Assembly (NCBI GenBank): GCA_028023455.1
Contig: JAQFVV010012507.1
Span: 1,747,456-1,811,455 of the forward strand
Source of the DNA: Epiperipatus broadwayi
Lineage: Eukaryota; Onychophora; Udeonychophora; Euonychophora; Peripatidae
DNA: 64,000 bases
Direction: 5' to 3'
Below, piece after piece: positions 1 through 12,597 of the stretch. Under the pieces are notes generated by a model. That model did not search any database. It worked only from the letters and a program-made list of their open reading frames with translations, and was not told the origin of the DNA. A program made the position numbers and the translations under genes. Every line of letters begins with the position of its first letter. Within the stretch, counting starts at the first letter, position 1.

Positions 1-480
1 ATTAATTTTGGTCTAGTAATAGGTGTATATGTTTTGAAATATTTTGCAGCATTTTTTTTACACTTTATGAATAAATAAATAAGTATTTTTTTGGTGTCAA
101 GTTAATTTTATTAACTTTATTTACAAAAATTGCAGAAAAGTTTTCTGTTTATAGACTGGAGACACTTTGATTTCTCTTTGAGACCTTAAAAGATCTAAAT
201 AGGGCAGATTCTTAATGTGTACTCCTGTTATTTTTGTAGTGATTATTGCTTTGTGTTTATTCATATAGTAAACAAACATGAATAAACTAGTTATCAATAG
301 ATATAAGCCAATATAATAATTTTACTCATTTTTTAATCTCACAGATAGTCAAGAAACATCATAGTTTTCAAGAACTTATCTGTGAATGATTTTTTTTTCT
401 AGATATTTACTGTCATGGCAGATAACATTACATTATAGTCCTTATTTCCAGAAAGCCATAGATTTACCAGCCAAGGAAAT
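1..480. other. AT-rich non-coding DNA, nothing recognised
   Basis: No reading frame, repeat or RNA motif stands out here. Confidence 0.6.
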
Positions 481-639
481 GACGATGGGTGAAAATAGAG
501 TGCTACAAATTTTCTAATTGCAGACCCAGACTACCATTTAATTCCAATCTTTTATTTAGATTCCAGCAATCTGCACATCACTTTCAAGTGAAGGAAGATT
601 GCATGATACATTGTTAGATATTGTGAACTTAGAAGAAAA

Positions 640-1090
640 GCTGAAGAGACAGTTGATTTAAAAAATGGGGTCATATACTTTATTACAATGGCACAAATAT
701 TAAAAGCATGAGTGAAGTGGGAGTCATTATAAATAAAAAGTTGAAATATAACATTCTAGAAATTTCCAGTGTATCAGAAAGACCCATAAGATTAGTTTTT
801 ATTTTAATGCAAGACATCAATTGCAAATGTTTCAGATTTATACCCCAACAAGTTTTCATTGCGATGAAGATTAATATAGAATTTTTGTATAGATGTTCAA
901 AATGCTTTTTATTAAACCAATCAATGATTTAAAAATTGTCATGGGTGACTTTAATGCTAGAACTGATAAATGATTGAAAGATGATAGTGCTGCAGAAAAT
1001 TTGATTATGGTAACAGAAGTGAGAGAGAACATGGACTTGTGGAGCAAAAAGAACTGTATATTAGAACTTTTTTTTTGAGAAAAATGCTGA
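640..1090 (+). pseudogene. Decayed LINE endonuclease domain (RTE-like, APE type)
   Basis: This is a broken remnant of the apurinic-endonuclease-like domain that non-LTR retrotransposons use to nick target DNA. A short open stretch (708-932) begins SEVGVIINKKLK, and its upstream codons (frame GHILYYNGTNIKS) belong to the same domain. After a frame change comes IVMGDFNAR at about 937-965, the catalytic GDFNA motif. Further on, another frame gives an ERENMDLW-like stretch matching the usual G-R-N-E-R-G segment. There are several stops and frame changes, so it is dead. It is on the same strand as, and about 1.5 kb upstream of, a LINE reverse transcriptase remnant (2620-3540). Total span and order fit one RTE-type element of about 3 kb. 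The clade is inferred from remembered motif style. Confidence 0.65.
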
Positions 1091-1267
1091 ATAGAAATGA
1101 ATCTAGAAACTTTTAAATAAAGTATGTAGCAGAATTACATTATATTTTGATGAATACAGTATATGTATTTCAAGGTAGTAATGTTTTTAATAGATTCAAT
1201 AATAGAGATAAAAATATTTATAAGTTCTTTTATTTATCATGCATTAACACCCTTCCTTCAAAAATAG

Positions 1268-1410
1268 TTTCTTCAACCACAATCAGGGTTTTCAGATTGT
1301 GCTTGAAATAAAAGCATGGGGGGGACTTAGGGATGGAGTTAATTAATGACTGGACTCCCCACACTTTTATTTCAAGTTCACTCTAAAATCCTCAGTTGTG
1401 GATGAAGAAA
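1268..1410. repeat. Foldback (inverted) repeat, arms about 54 bp
   Basis: The left arm starts TTTCTTCAACCACAA and runs to a G-run near 1323. The right arm is its reverse complement and ends TTGTGGATGAAGAAA at 1410. Arms match at roughly three quarters of positions, around a loop of about 35 bases. It lies between the endonuclease and RT remnants of the LINE and may be a later insertion. No coding capacity. Confidence 0.6.
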
Positions 1411-2107
1411 TACCTATTTTTTGATTTTTAGTACATGCCAAATAAAAGCATTTATTTCTTATCTCTATTTTTTATTATTCAGATATTTTGCAATTTTCTT
1501 TTTGTCAAACAATCTATCTATATGAATCCAATTTTAAATGATATATTTATTACTTACTCTAAGTAATAAATCAATTTAGTTTTAGAAATTTTATCCAAAA
1601 GATTGCACAAAGTACTTTAAATTGATTTGACATTTCTAGATATATATATCATTTGATATTTCTGCATTGAGTTAATATGCATATCTCTTATGTATATATC
1701 AGATTTAGTATGTGCACATTTTTATATATATGACTAATAAATCAAACTTTCAATTGAAAACCCCAAAAGTCTCCCATTGTTTAAAATATATTAAGCTTGA
1801 TTTTAAAAGCTATCAATTGAAAACAAAAATATGTCTATATCATCCTCTCTCACATCTTATTTAAACTATGTCTATAATACAAACAAACAAACAAAAAGAA
1901 AATATTTATATCATCCTCTTGTGTATCTTATTTAAATTATATCTGTGAAACAAATATAAACAAACAAACAAACAAAGAATGTAATTTGAATAAAATACAT
2001 TTAATAAAAAGGAAATAAACTATTGAGAAAGTCATTATTAAAAGTTGATATTTATAATCTTCAGAAATACTTCATTGAATTTAAATTAGAATTTACAAAT
2101 CATTTTT
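1411..2107. other. AT-rich spacer
   Basis: It contains two similar stretches near 1800-1980 (CTATATCATCCTCT-like text followed by AAACAAACAAACAAA) that look like a local duplication. No gene seen. Confidence 0.5.
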
Positions 2108-2244
2108 AATGTAAAATAATACTAATATAGAGTTTGAATATAAAATTTTTACTAATATTATTGTATCACATATACTTTCGACTTGGTTCAATAATATTAT
2201 TAAAAATTTTATATTTAAACTCTGTATGAGTATTATTTTACATT
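2108..2244. repeat. Near-perfect foldback repeat, 55-bp arms
   Basis: Arms at 2108-2162 and 2190-2244 are almost exact reverse complements (outer ends AATGTAAAATAAT and ATTATTTTACATT). The 27-base loop contains TTTCGACTTGGT, which also occurs in the terminal repeats of the Penelope-like elements at 24-30 kb, where it is the reverse complement of their ACCAAGTCGAAA. The link to PLE ends is an inference from that short match. Confidence 0.7.
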
Positions 2245-2619
2245 AACATTTAGAGTCGCAGAGTATTGAAATGTAATTAAATTATTTTTTAAGTATTGAC
2301 CAATTTTGAATCTATTTCAATAAAATAATAACTAATACTTTATTAAGAACTGCAAGAAAAATAGTTAATACAAAAAAGTAGCAATTGAACACTGCATTTT
2401 CTTCAGAGACAAATGTATTAAAAAAAAAAAAAAAGAAATATGAGAATTTTAAAATGAACCATTAAAAGTAATTGAAGATTTAATGTTTTGTAAAATGATA
2501 TGCAAAAGAGTTAATAATTTATAATGAAATATATTTGCAAATTGGCAAGGAAAACTATAGAAATATTGAAAGTAATTTTATTTCAATAATACGAAGATGC
2601 AACTATTACTAAAAGCAGC

Positions 2620-3540
2620 CATAATAACATGAATTGTGTGGAAGAGTTCTATGAAGAGTTATAGAACAATAAAACAAAATGTCACCTAAAATTATTACAT
2701 CTTCTAAATTGCCTAGAACTTTAAGTGATGAGGTAAGGCATGTAATTAAATCTATGAAGAAGGGAAAAGCTATGAGAAGTGATGAAAAAATAGAAAAAAA
2801 AAATGTTATTAAATCTATGTGCCAAATTTCTAGATGAAGGTACACAAAATTATTGGAAGAATACAATAGTAATATTGATATTTAAGAAAAGTGATAAAGA
2901 AGATGGTAGAAATTATAAACCTATCAGTTTTCTATCAATTCTATAAAAGTCTTAACTAATGATAATTATAACTCGTATGAACTTTTGATTATAACTAACC
3001 TAAAGAACTAGCTTTATACAATGGACCACATCTAAATATTAAGAGAATTTATGGAAAAGACAATTGATTATGAGTCACCATTATACTTTGCATTTATAGA
3101 TTATGAAAAAAGCACAGCGAACAAAACTTTGGATCATCAAAATATAGATCCAGGACACATTTATATTGTAGAGAATATTTACTGAATGCAACAGCAGTGA
3201 TTTGATTATATGGTAATATTTAAAAAAATAATATTGAGATGTATGTATAACAGAGTGATTCCATATCTCCAAAACCTTTTATTGCAGTTTTACATGAAAT
3301 ATTTTGTGAATTAAATTGGGAAATTAAATGAGTAAAATGAATGGATTTTATTTCATGTTATTTAGATTTTGCAGATGATATGTTCTTGCAAATAATAGTT
3401 CAGAGTTTTAGAAAATGTTGCAAGAATTTTCATAGGAAAATAAGAAAGTAAGACTGAAAATAAATGCTGAAAAATGTAATGTTCAATGGATTTTCTTCAC
3501 AGAAGAATGTAAAAATTGATAATCTTCAACTCTTTGGTTT
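2620..3540 (+). pseudogene. Decayed LINE reverse transcriptase (RTE-like)
   Basis: This is a non-LTR reverse transcriptase with many stops and frame changes. In order: [17 protein letters not shown] near 2880-2940 (the usual K-x-G-D...NYRPIS segment); FAFIDYEKS near 3088-3115 (motif A, AFIDYEKAFD in intact relatives); AVLHEIF near 3280; LDFADDM near 3365-3385, the FADD active-site motif with both aspartates still encoded; then LKINAEKC-like text near 3455. No single frame exceeds a few dozen codons. The order fits the endonuclease remnant upstream, so 640-3540 is read as one old RTE-type element. Related text occurs at 60640-61330. Confidence 0.7.
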
Positions 3541-3569
3541 CTTAGTTAATTTATCTTTAGAATTCTTCA

Positions 3570-4250
3570 ATAATTTGTTTAAGGAAGGAGGCGATCGGAA
3601 ACATATTATATTTTCATGCACTTATATTTTTTAGTCTTCAAGCCACCCTTGGCACATGTAGCAGCTAGTCCATTTTCTCTCATTGGAGCTGGATTGTACT
3701 TGATTCTTTACTTTGTTAGAGAATTTTTCTATCATGGAATTAATTTTCTATGAGGTTATATCATGTTTTTTTAAATCTCTGGTGTATATGGCTATATTGT
3801 TTCTCCAATCTGATTCAAATTTACCTAGTTTTAAATTTATGTAGAGAAAACCATTAAGACCTGCATACTTATAGGGATGGGAGTTAATGATTTTGGAAGG
3901 ATGATTCCTCTGATGTTTATGGGGTTTACTGCTATTTTGTAGTTTAAAATATTTTGCCTTTGCACTTCTATATCTAAAAATTTTATACTTTGGTTTTTAT
4001 CTTCCTTTTTCGATTGTCCAAATTAAAGAAAGTTTTTGTCTGAGTTCTTGCTGAATTTGAATCATAATATTTTCATCTACACAAATTAGAGTGTCATTCA
4101 CAAATCTTGAGTACAATATTTTTCTTGCTAGAAATTCAAACTTCCATAAATTGCATTTTCAATTTTAGCTAATATAGGCTGCATATAATTCCACCGAACA
4201 CTAGCCTCATCTGCGATTCATAATCCATTTTGTAATATTTTTTATATAAA
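3570..4250 (-). pseudogene. Decayed reverse transcriptase, probably Penelope-like
   Basis: Read on the minus strand from 4250 downward, broken frames give, in order: a MEV-type segment after motif B; RFVNDTLICVDENIM near 4090-4140, where the active-site DD appears as ND; FLDIEVQRQ-like text near 3970-3990; and NSHPYKYAGLNGFLY near 3860-3900, which resembles the HP..HK.A..N stretch downstream of the active site in PLE and related RTs. It ends with a Cys-containing MCQGWLEDKKY-like stretch near 3640. It is not the same family as the elements at 24-30 kb. Stops are frequent. Assignment to PLE rather than another RT group is uncertain. Confidence 0.5.
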
Positions 4251-5240
4251 AACAAGAAATTTAACTTTATGTAAACTTTACAAATAGCAAGCAAGTATAT
4301 ATAACAACAAAATGCAACAAGAACTAAAAACAAAAAATCTATGATTATAAGGTATTGAAAGTTTGCTCAGCATGAATAAAAGATATTTTTAAAATGATTT
4401 ATGGCTTTTCTGGTTTAAATGTATAAACTAAAATGATAAAAAGTATTCAGAAAAAAAAAATTTTTTTTGACACAGTAGGAATCATTAAACTTTATATACT
4501 ATACATTATAAATCACTCATATATTTATAGCCAATATTAAATTAATACTCATTCATTAATAAAACTACTTACATTTTTTTGTTTATATTTTTTCAATCTT
4601 ATATTTTAGCTAACTTCATAAAGACCAATTTGCAATGAAAGTGTTAATTTCATATCTATATTTACTCATTCCTAGAAGATTTACTCTATTTCATCTCACT
4701 TTCATAATGTGTCAATATGATAATTAAAAATTTACATTGCAACTAAGGTAATACAAGTTTTTCATCAATAAATTATATTGCAGTTTTATTATGTTGACTT
4801 ATTCTTGTTCATCCCCAATTTAATATCAGTCTTTAAATATAATTTTTGTATAGTTTCTAATATATAATAATTATTTTTGTTTTGAAATTGATTGATTAGA
4901 TATTTAATTTTTTTTATTCATTATGAAAATGTTATAACTCATACCTGCTATTTACTAAAATATTTTGTCATACTTTACTTCTTACTATCTTCATAAATGT
5001 TTTAATAAAAACTGCATGTCTGTTTTGAATAATGAATAAATATATATTTGTTTAGCTTTAAAAAGATATCATGAAATTCAAACTATAATCCTAGTTTTTT
5101 TTTTGGGAGAAATTACTTTCAGTTAAATTAAATCCAGATTAAGAACATGATTGTTGGATAAGTTTATCACTATGACACAAAAATATGCTTTAGTCTGCAT
5201 TTCAGATGCTGTTGTAATATCTCCTCATCTGTCCTGCACA
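4251..5240. other. AT-rich non-coding DNA
   Basis: Nothing recognised beyond homopolymer runs. Confidence 0.5.
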
Positions 5241-5242
5241 GT

Positions 5243-5330
5243 TTGGCACAATTAGTAGAACATCCTACTTGAGATCAGGAGATCCCAGAATCAATTCTGG
5301 CACTCGCAGGTCTGGTGCTTGAACTTCATA
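5243..5330 (+). repeat. Old tRNA-derived SINE head
   Basis: TGGCACAATTAGTAGA resembles a tRNA A box, and AGAATCAATTCTGGC about 45 bases later resembles a B box inside a T arm. No clean target duplication or poly(A) tail remains, so this is an aged copy. Downstream text to about 5360 may be its body. Confidence 0.45.
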
Positions 5331-5339
5331 TGAACTGTT

Positions 5340-8300
5340 GAGCAATAAAGCCATATATCTTTTTAAAAATCTTCTCACTCATTGTTTAGAATTTACTTTT
5401 TCTGTTAATCAGCAACATTTGAAGAGTTGAAACAATGGGAAAAATAAGTTTTATATGCAGTACTTTTCAAGACAGATGGATTTTTACATTCTGTGATCAG
5501 AGGAAAAAATCATCAATGCTAAATGTTTTTTTCTTTAATCGAAAAAAAAATATAAATGCATATATGTTTTTAAATTGCATTGTCAAGTCATTGTGTTTAT
5601 TCAAAAGAAAAAAAAGAAAAGAAAAGAAAGAAAAGAAGGACATTATATAAGTTGAGTGTAAATTGATTTGGTTTATAATGATTTTCCTCAAAATTATTAT
5701 TGTATTTTTAGCTAAAGAACAATCTAATGAGAATAAATCATTATTAATATTTACATTTTTAAAATTTCTATTAATAATCTTTTACCCAATATTGGAAGCC
5801 TTAAATTTGTATAAATACTATGGACATCTTTCAATACTGGTTTGCAAAAAATAATGCGACTCGTTTTAAAACAATTTTTGAAGTGAAACAATAAGAGATG
5901 ATTTCATTGTACTTTGTTGAAGTCAAAATAATTTTTACTTTTTTTCCAGCATCTCATGATAGAAAGAAGATGCTTATAATATTTTCTCTTTTAATCTCAT
6001 TTGAGAAAATCGATTATTAATATTTTTTTGTGTGGTTAAACATTTTTTTTTCATTTACAATGTCCTATTAATTTAAACATTTTTATTTATTTTTTGTTAA
6101 ATCTTTTTTTTTATTGATTAATTAACACTATGTTTGTATGCATTATCTTTAACTATATTATAAAATTGTCAATATAAAATTTTATTAATTTATAATATTT
6201 ACTAAAAAAATCAATTTGGTATTGTTACTATTTAATAGAACACAGTTTATTTTATATCATACATACATTCTTTTCATCACGGTTTTTGTCCGAATTGTTT
6301 ATTTGTGCTAATGAATTAATTACCAGAGCTTCTAGTTTTTAATATATGAATAAAATTGACCAAAATAATTATCACATCTCAGACTTATATTTTTTGATTT
6401 TTCAAAATTTATATCAGTTCCAAGTAAAATTAATTAACTTATCATGATTTCTTTGTAATTAATTCTCTTAGAATCTTTTACCATCATCATTCAATGCAAG
6501 GTATTGTTAATATTAATTTAACTCATTTTTTGACTTAATGTGATTTTTTTAATTACCATTTATTGCTGCCAAAAATAAAACAGTAATATTATTGTGGAGA
6601 ACATTTCTGTTTTTTCTTCTATATATTTCTTACATTAGATTATGTAAAAATCCGTCAATATTTTGATATTATCACAATGTGCTTTAGCATGTTTCACACT
6701 TATAATGCAATCTAATCATGTATTTTAATATTTCTAATGTAATTATTGTTTGTCAAAACATACCTTCAACATCACTTTTTTATATCCCCATGGTTATATT
6801 TACATATGAGCTTAGATTATATATTATTGGCACAGATTAGTAAAAAAAAAAAAAAAAAAAATCAATCCTTTTAAGATTTTTAATTTCTTTAATTTCTGAG
6901 ATTGTTTTTCTACTTAATATTTTAGCTACATATACTCATCTTTTTGTGTATAATCTCATAATAAATGTTTTTATTTGATTTGCATAATTAATAAATCTAC
7001 AATGCAATAATAAATGTACTATGTTACACTAGTCATTATGTACATATAATCATATTTCATGTTTTAAAACATTTTTTATAGATAAATTGAATAGTAAATT
7101 TATTAGAGAATTGTAATTGTAATCTTGAGCGCATTTAGAAATAAAAATGAGTATCTCTAAATTCTGATATAATGCTCAACATCTTCATGAAGTATATATA
7201 TCTTTCCTTATATAATTAATATTATTATTGATATAAGGACTGTTTTACAAATGTTTAAGAACAACAAATAAGACTGATTAATTGTAAAACATTCTATAGT
7301 TATATAAAGTTACCTAAAATTAGGGCACACTTTAATGTCACTGCAGTATGTCTGTTGGGCACATTTAAAACTTTTATGACTGTATAACAATAATAATGTG
7401 TGTTTAATATATTTATCAAATAAAATGATCATTATAGATCAATTATTGTAATAATAATAATATTAATAATAATAATGATGATGATGATGTTAACGATGAT
7501 AATCAATTTTACACGTAATTATTATAAAATGCAGAAATATTATATTTTATTTAACGATCTTTTGAAAATTGAAAATATTTTTGCATTTTATAATAGTTAT
7601 TTGTAAAAGTTATTATCACAATAAATACTTTGTTGTTATATATATATATACTTATATTTAAATATTATATATGTGTACTATGTATTGAGGGTGCTTAATG
7701 AATGACATTTTAATATCCATTGTTTTGCATTCATGACATTTGTTAATTATAAACAATAAACACATTTTTATCAAATGTATCCGAATTTATGTTATTTTAA
7801 CAATGATGTTATGCATGATTTGTTTTGAATTTTCTTTTTTTAATTTAAATTGTCAATTTACATATTGCATTTAAAATATATACAATATATATCAAATGCT
7901 AAATACAGCATTAAATTTATATATAGTATAATAATTTTCATATTTTTTAAAATATCTTAGGCTTCTGGATATTAATTTACATATTAAATAATAACAGTAA
8001 TTATAATTTTTAATATCTACTAGAAATTTGTTTACACCATGAATTGTATAGTAAAATAAAACTTATTTTTATATCTGATATAATATCTATATGATTCAAA
8101 AATCAACATTTTAATGATTGTTATTTTTCAGTTTTTGCATAATTTTTATCTAGGTTACTAGAATAATATTTATACAAATAGTACAAATAAAATAAGAAAA
8201 TATATTTAAAAAAATTATCTGCAGCATGAACGAGTCACATGATATTTTATTAGTTTTAAAAAAGTCAGTGATTCAAATTTGTTTTGGTTTTCTTCTTTCT

Positions 8301-9436
8301 TTGTTCTATTTTGTAGAGAGAAGGAGTTGTTTTGCTTGAAGTTCAAAGTTATGCAGAGAGTTTGTTACTTAAGGGATATTAAGTAATTTCCTGTATTTAT
8401 GTGGATTTAACAGGGAAGAATAAATGTAATGTTTTTGTTGAATTAATAATTTCATTATGTATTATTTGTTATATAGCAATTACAGTGAATTGCCTATATC
8501 TCATTTGGAATGTATCTATTTTTATAATACATTAATTAATGGGAAGTTGATGTCGAATCTCATTTATTTTATTGCAAGTCATATCTTTTATTCATATTAT
8601 ATGTTAAGAATTTCTTTATAAACAGAATTCCATTTATAGTCTTTGTATTGGTAATAAGTTGGGCAAACTTATCAAGTATTGGCAAAAGCATATTATTTTT
8701 GTGTAGTTTTATTTCTAAAAAACATATGAAATGACATTGTTACTTCTTAGAATAAAATATAATTGTTTTGGTAATATATACCTTTGTTTTTTAAATATTT
8801 ATTGTTTTCAGTTAGAGTGATAATTTGCATGTGTGTTTTTAGTCACCTTAATAAGCTATGCCCTACATTTCATTCTTATGATTTTACACATCATCAATGA
8901 AAGAACCAAGCAGAAGACATGAAGTTTTTCAGTAAATGATGTTAAAAAGGGATTAATGATAAGTAAGATATCATACAATTATTATGACATCATCCGTATC
9001 TGGTCACATGATTCATGATTTATGTATACAATAAATAATATCTTTAAGAAATGTCATCCATTTTTTCCTACATTTTTATTTCATTATTATTTGAGTGTTT
9101 TATTTTTTTATTATAGAAAATATTGTTAAATATACATACAGCAGTGAAAATAAACAAATAAATAGAAATTCAAGAATAAAAAAAATCCTATAGATATTTG
9201 GATACTTCATCAAATAGCTCTGAAAACAAACTATTGTACAAAACATTATTATTTTTATTAATATATTTATATTTTTTATTTACTGATGTTTGTGTTCTTG
9301 TCCTATCTAATGTTGTCAATTTCATTGACACCTGTCCTATGAGCTTTGTCTTATATAAAATCCATGTGAATGTTTATTCATAAAGCTGTCACATGTTAAA
9401 TTTACAACTAGTTAAAATTTTTATTAGGAAGCATAT
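5340..9436. other. Long AT-rich stretch without recognisable genes
   Basis: It contains poly(A)/poly(T) runs, a trinucleotide run at about 7450-7500 (TAA, then GATGATGAT) and short AT dinucleotide runs (about 7638-7650). The short open frames here have low-complexity translations and no family resemblance. Confidence 0.5.
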
Positions 9437-10090
9437 TTTATGTGAAAGTCTGCCATTAATAAACCTTCATAATGCTGTCAAATTCACATATCAAATAATC
9501 AGATAATCACAGCCTTTCAGGCCAACTACATTTCTTACATTTATTTATATAATATTAAAATCTTTTGTTTAATCTTAAAAAAAAAATTTCTTAAAGCAAC
9601 CAATCAAAAAAAAATCTTACAAAAATGAACTGAAAGGGCAGTTTTTTTAATATTCTACCATTAATAAATGATAATTATTATTATTAATACCTTGCCAAAT
9701 ATATTCCTAACATTTTTTTTTCCAATTGTGAATTTATATAATATTAAAATATTTTGTTTAATTTACAAACAACGGCCTGACAGGCTGGTGTTTTTGTACT
9801 CTGCCATCAATAAATAGTAACTATTAATAAAGCTAAATATAGTAATACTTTGTCAGCTATGGTCCAAAATTTTTTTTGCCAATTTCTCACATTTATTTAC
9901 ATAATATTAAAATCTTTTGTTTAATTTACATTAAATCTTAAAAAAAATTGTTAAAGCAACCAATTAAAAAAATACAAATATCATATTTAATAACCTGTCT
10001 TTTATTATGATGAATTTAATGCAAAGGAAATAAAGCTGTCAAATTCACATATCAAAATGCTGGCCTTTCAAAAGGCTGGGTACATCTGGT
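9437..10090. repeat. Diverged tandem repeat, about 3 units
   Basis: A block like TATAATATTAAAATCTTTTG recurs near 9547, 9736 and 9899. A second block, CTGCCATTAATAAA-like, recurs near 9450, 9655 and 9798. CTGTCAAATTCACATATC occurs near 9475 and 10036, and TTAAAGCAACCAAT near 9593 and 9953. Spacing is about 160-190 bases. Units carry GGCCTTTCAGGCC-like short palindromes. No coding frame. Confidence 0.55.
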
Positions 10091-12360
10091 ATTGATAAAT
10101 TTAAAATGTTTAAGTTAACTATTATATTTATAATCTCATATCTAATTTTACATAGAGTTTACTAGAGGTGCTTCAATGTCATGATTCATATATGAATATA
10201 AGAATAACATATTAGAATTAGCAAAATAGCATTTGTTAAATTGAGATAGAAGGAAAATAAATTGATTAGTACTGGTTGACTGTAGTTTGAAAGAGTTAAT
10301 TGGGAAGAAACAATTAAATGTCTTTACAGTGGTATAAAAAAATTTCAGAGATAACAAATGTTTAAATAATCTACTTGGTTTCTGTGCTCATGATCTATAT
10401 ACATAAGTATCTGACTTTCTCTAAGCAGTTGTGTTACATTAATAGTAAGCATATGCATATTCTAAAAGATTAATTAAAAAAAATATATAAACAAATATAA
10501 ATTATGAATTTATTTTTATATAATTGACAAGCTAAGAAAGCACCCACTGACTATATTAAACATAGGCAAAATAGTTTTGAAATACTTGTGATTATGTCTT
10601 TGATAAATAGCAGCATTTTTAAAAAAAATCTAATTCTTTCAATTATGTGATTTAATGATCTAATTATTTTTCAACTGACATTACTAATTATTTGTAATAG
10701 AAAAAATTTATAACTATGAAAGAATAAACTTCATACCAATTAGATTCTAATGTCTTTTTTTTTCAAAGAAAAAGGAATCACATGGCATAACTTTCTTTTT
10801 TGAAAAGCTTTTAATTTGACAATAAAAATAAAATTTGTGAAGTAAATAAATCATATAAAAAATTACTGTGTTCCTTTTATCAGGAAAATAACTAAATTAC
10901 ATCTGTCTAAAGCTAATGGAAATTAAGATTACCATTTTGCTTTTTTCTTGTGAAATAATATCAAAAAATAATTTATTGAGTAATTTCTCTGAAATAATCT
11001 GTATATGTTATCTTTTTTAATAAAAATATTTTAAGTCTAATTGACAATAAAAGTAATTTAAAAGTACGCAAAATAATCAACATTATATTATACAAAATAA
11101 AATATTTTATGGTGCATTGATACCATGTCTATGACTTAGATATTTATGCTAAGTAAAAGTTACATTTCAAACCGACTTAGGATATTTTTTCTAACATAAC
11201 TATCATTTTTGTTTGGCAAATGGCTGTATAGGGTAGGAGAAGGAAGTAAAATCTTTCAAACTCATTAGGTGTCAATTGGAGACACTGATGAGTAGTCTTT
11301 TTCTGTCTTATTATTTTATAAGGAATTGTAGTCTGTCCATTGTATATCAATATGGTATTATGCAAGGTATTATTGCATAAACAGATTTTTCTTTATTTTA
11401 TTTTTATGTTTCACACGATTTACCACGATATTAAATTGTTTTAAAGTTAGAATTTTAGTTTTTATTGTTTTCACTCACTCCTCTATAGATTGTTTTCTTC
11501 AATGATTTATATTGGCCAACTATTTTTTTTTAGCCCATAGTAAGAATGTATTGTTTTATTTTTTTCACAGCAGAAATTTTTAATATTCATAAATACTTTT
11601 GTATTATATATATATGTCTTTTAAAATATAAATTAAAATATATACACATACAAACCTAAAGTAAAATCAGTACTTTGATATTATTCCTTACTCCAATCAC
11701 ATATTACTTTATGTTTGCGATATGTATAAAATAATGCCTTCAAAGAATGTGCGGACAAACTTAATTGATAAAATTTGTCCATAGATCCCATGGAGACATT
11801 GTTTTAAACATATCACAAATTTAGAATAAAATATCATTGGGAGTAATACATTATGGCACATGTAATATGGAAGTTCAAATTTAAAAAAAAAATGGAGACA
11901 TATATTCATTATGGAGAAAAGAAAAAAGGTATTATGATACTAAATAAAACAGGTGCTTGTGAGTTGTGACTTTATAGTACTATACTACATGTCATCAAAG
12001 CCATCCTTCCCTCTCCTGGCATACTACAGCGCTTTGTGCCATCATATTCCAAACATCAAATCTAAAAAAAAAACCCATGTACTGTCCAATGATAGAGAGA
12101 TATATTCATTATGGAAAAATGGGGAAGTATGAAAAAGAACCATGAAGTATTTTTTAAATTGTGAATTGTAGCAAAGTTTCAGATTTCTGTTATTTTTTTA
12201 ACCTAAAAAACAAAAAACAAAATGGCGAACTGTAAGATAAAGTTGGACTTTTATCTAAAAACGGCAAAGTGTGAGTTTAACCTTATATTTTAATTATTTT
12301 TTTTAAAAAAGAAAATCTCAAAATATAACAACTTTTAACTATAAATTTATATAAAATTTA
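10091..12360. other. AT-rich non-coding DNA
   Basis: Only a weak internal duplication is seen: ATATATTCATTATGGA occurs near 11897 and 12101 with similar flanks. No gene recognised. Confidence 0.45.
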
Positions 12361-12597
12361 GCAACCCCCCCCCCCAAACAAAATGCAAATATAACAACTT
12401 TTACTGCTGTACTTTGAAATAAATAAAAAAATTACATACAAATAATGTGATACATTTGCTGAAAGTTTAACATTATATTTTAAGTATTTAAAATATATAA
12501 AACAAAACACAATTATATAAAGTAAAGGTATTTTTAAATATAAAACTTTATTATTTACAAATGATGCAAGAGATTTATTATATTGTTGGGGGGGGGG
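12361..12597. repeat. AT-rich segment bounded by a C run and a G run
   Basis: About eleven C at 12365-12375 and about ten G at 12587-12596 bracket some 210 AT-rich bases. The bases beside the runs (CAAC.. and ..GTTG) are also complementary, so the ends form a short GC-rich inverted pair. A foldback origin is possible but the arms are very short. Confidence 0.4.

Noticed and set aside
5435-5854. Overlapping 60-70 codon frames on both strands
   Set aside because: Poly-lysine/phenylalanine translations of homopurine and homopyrimidine runs.
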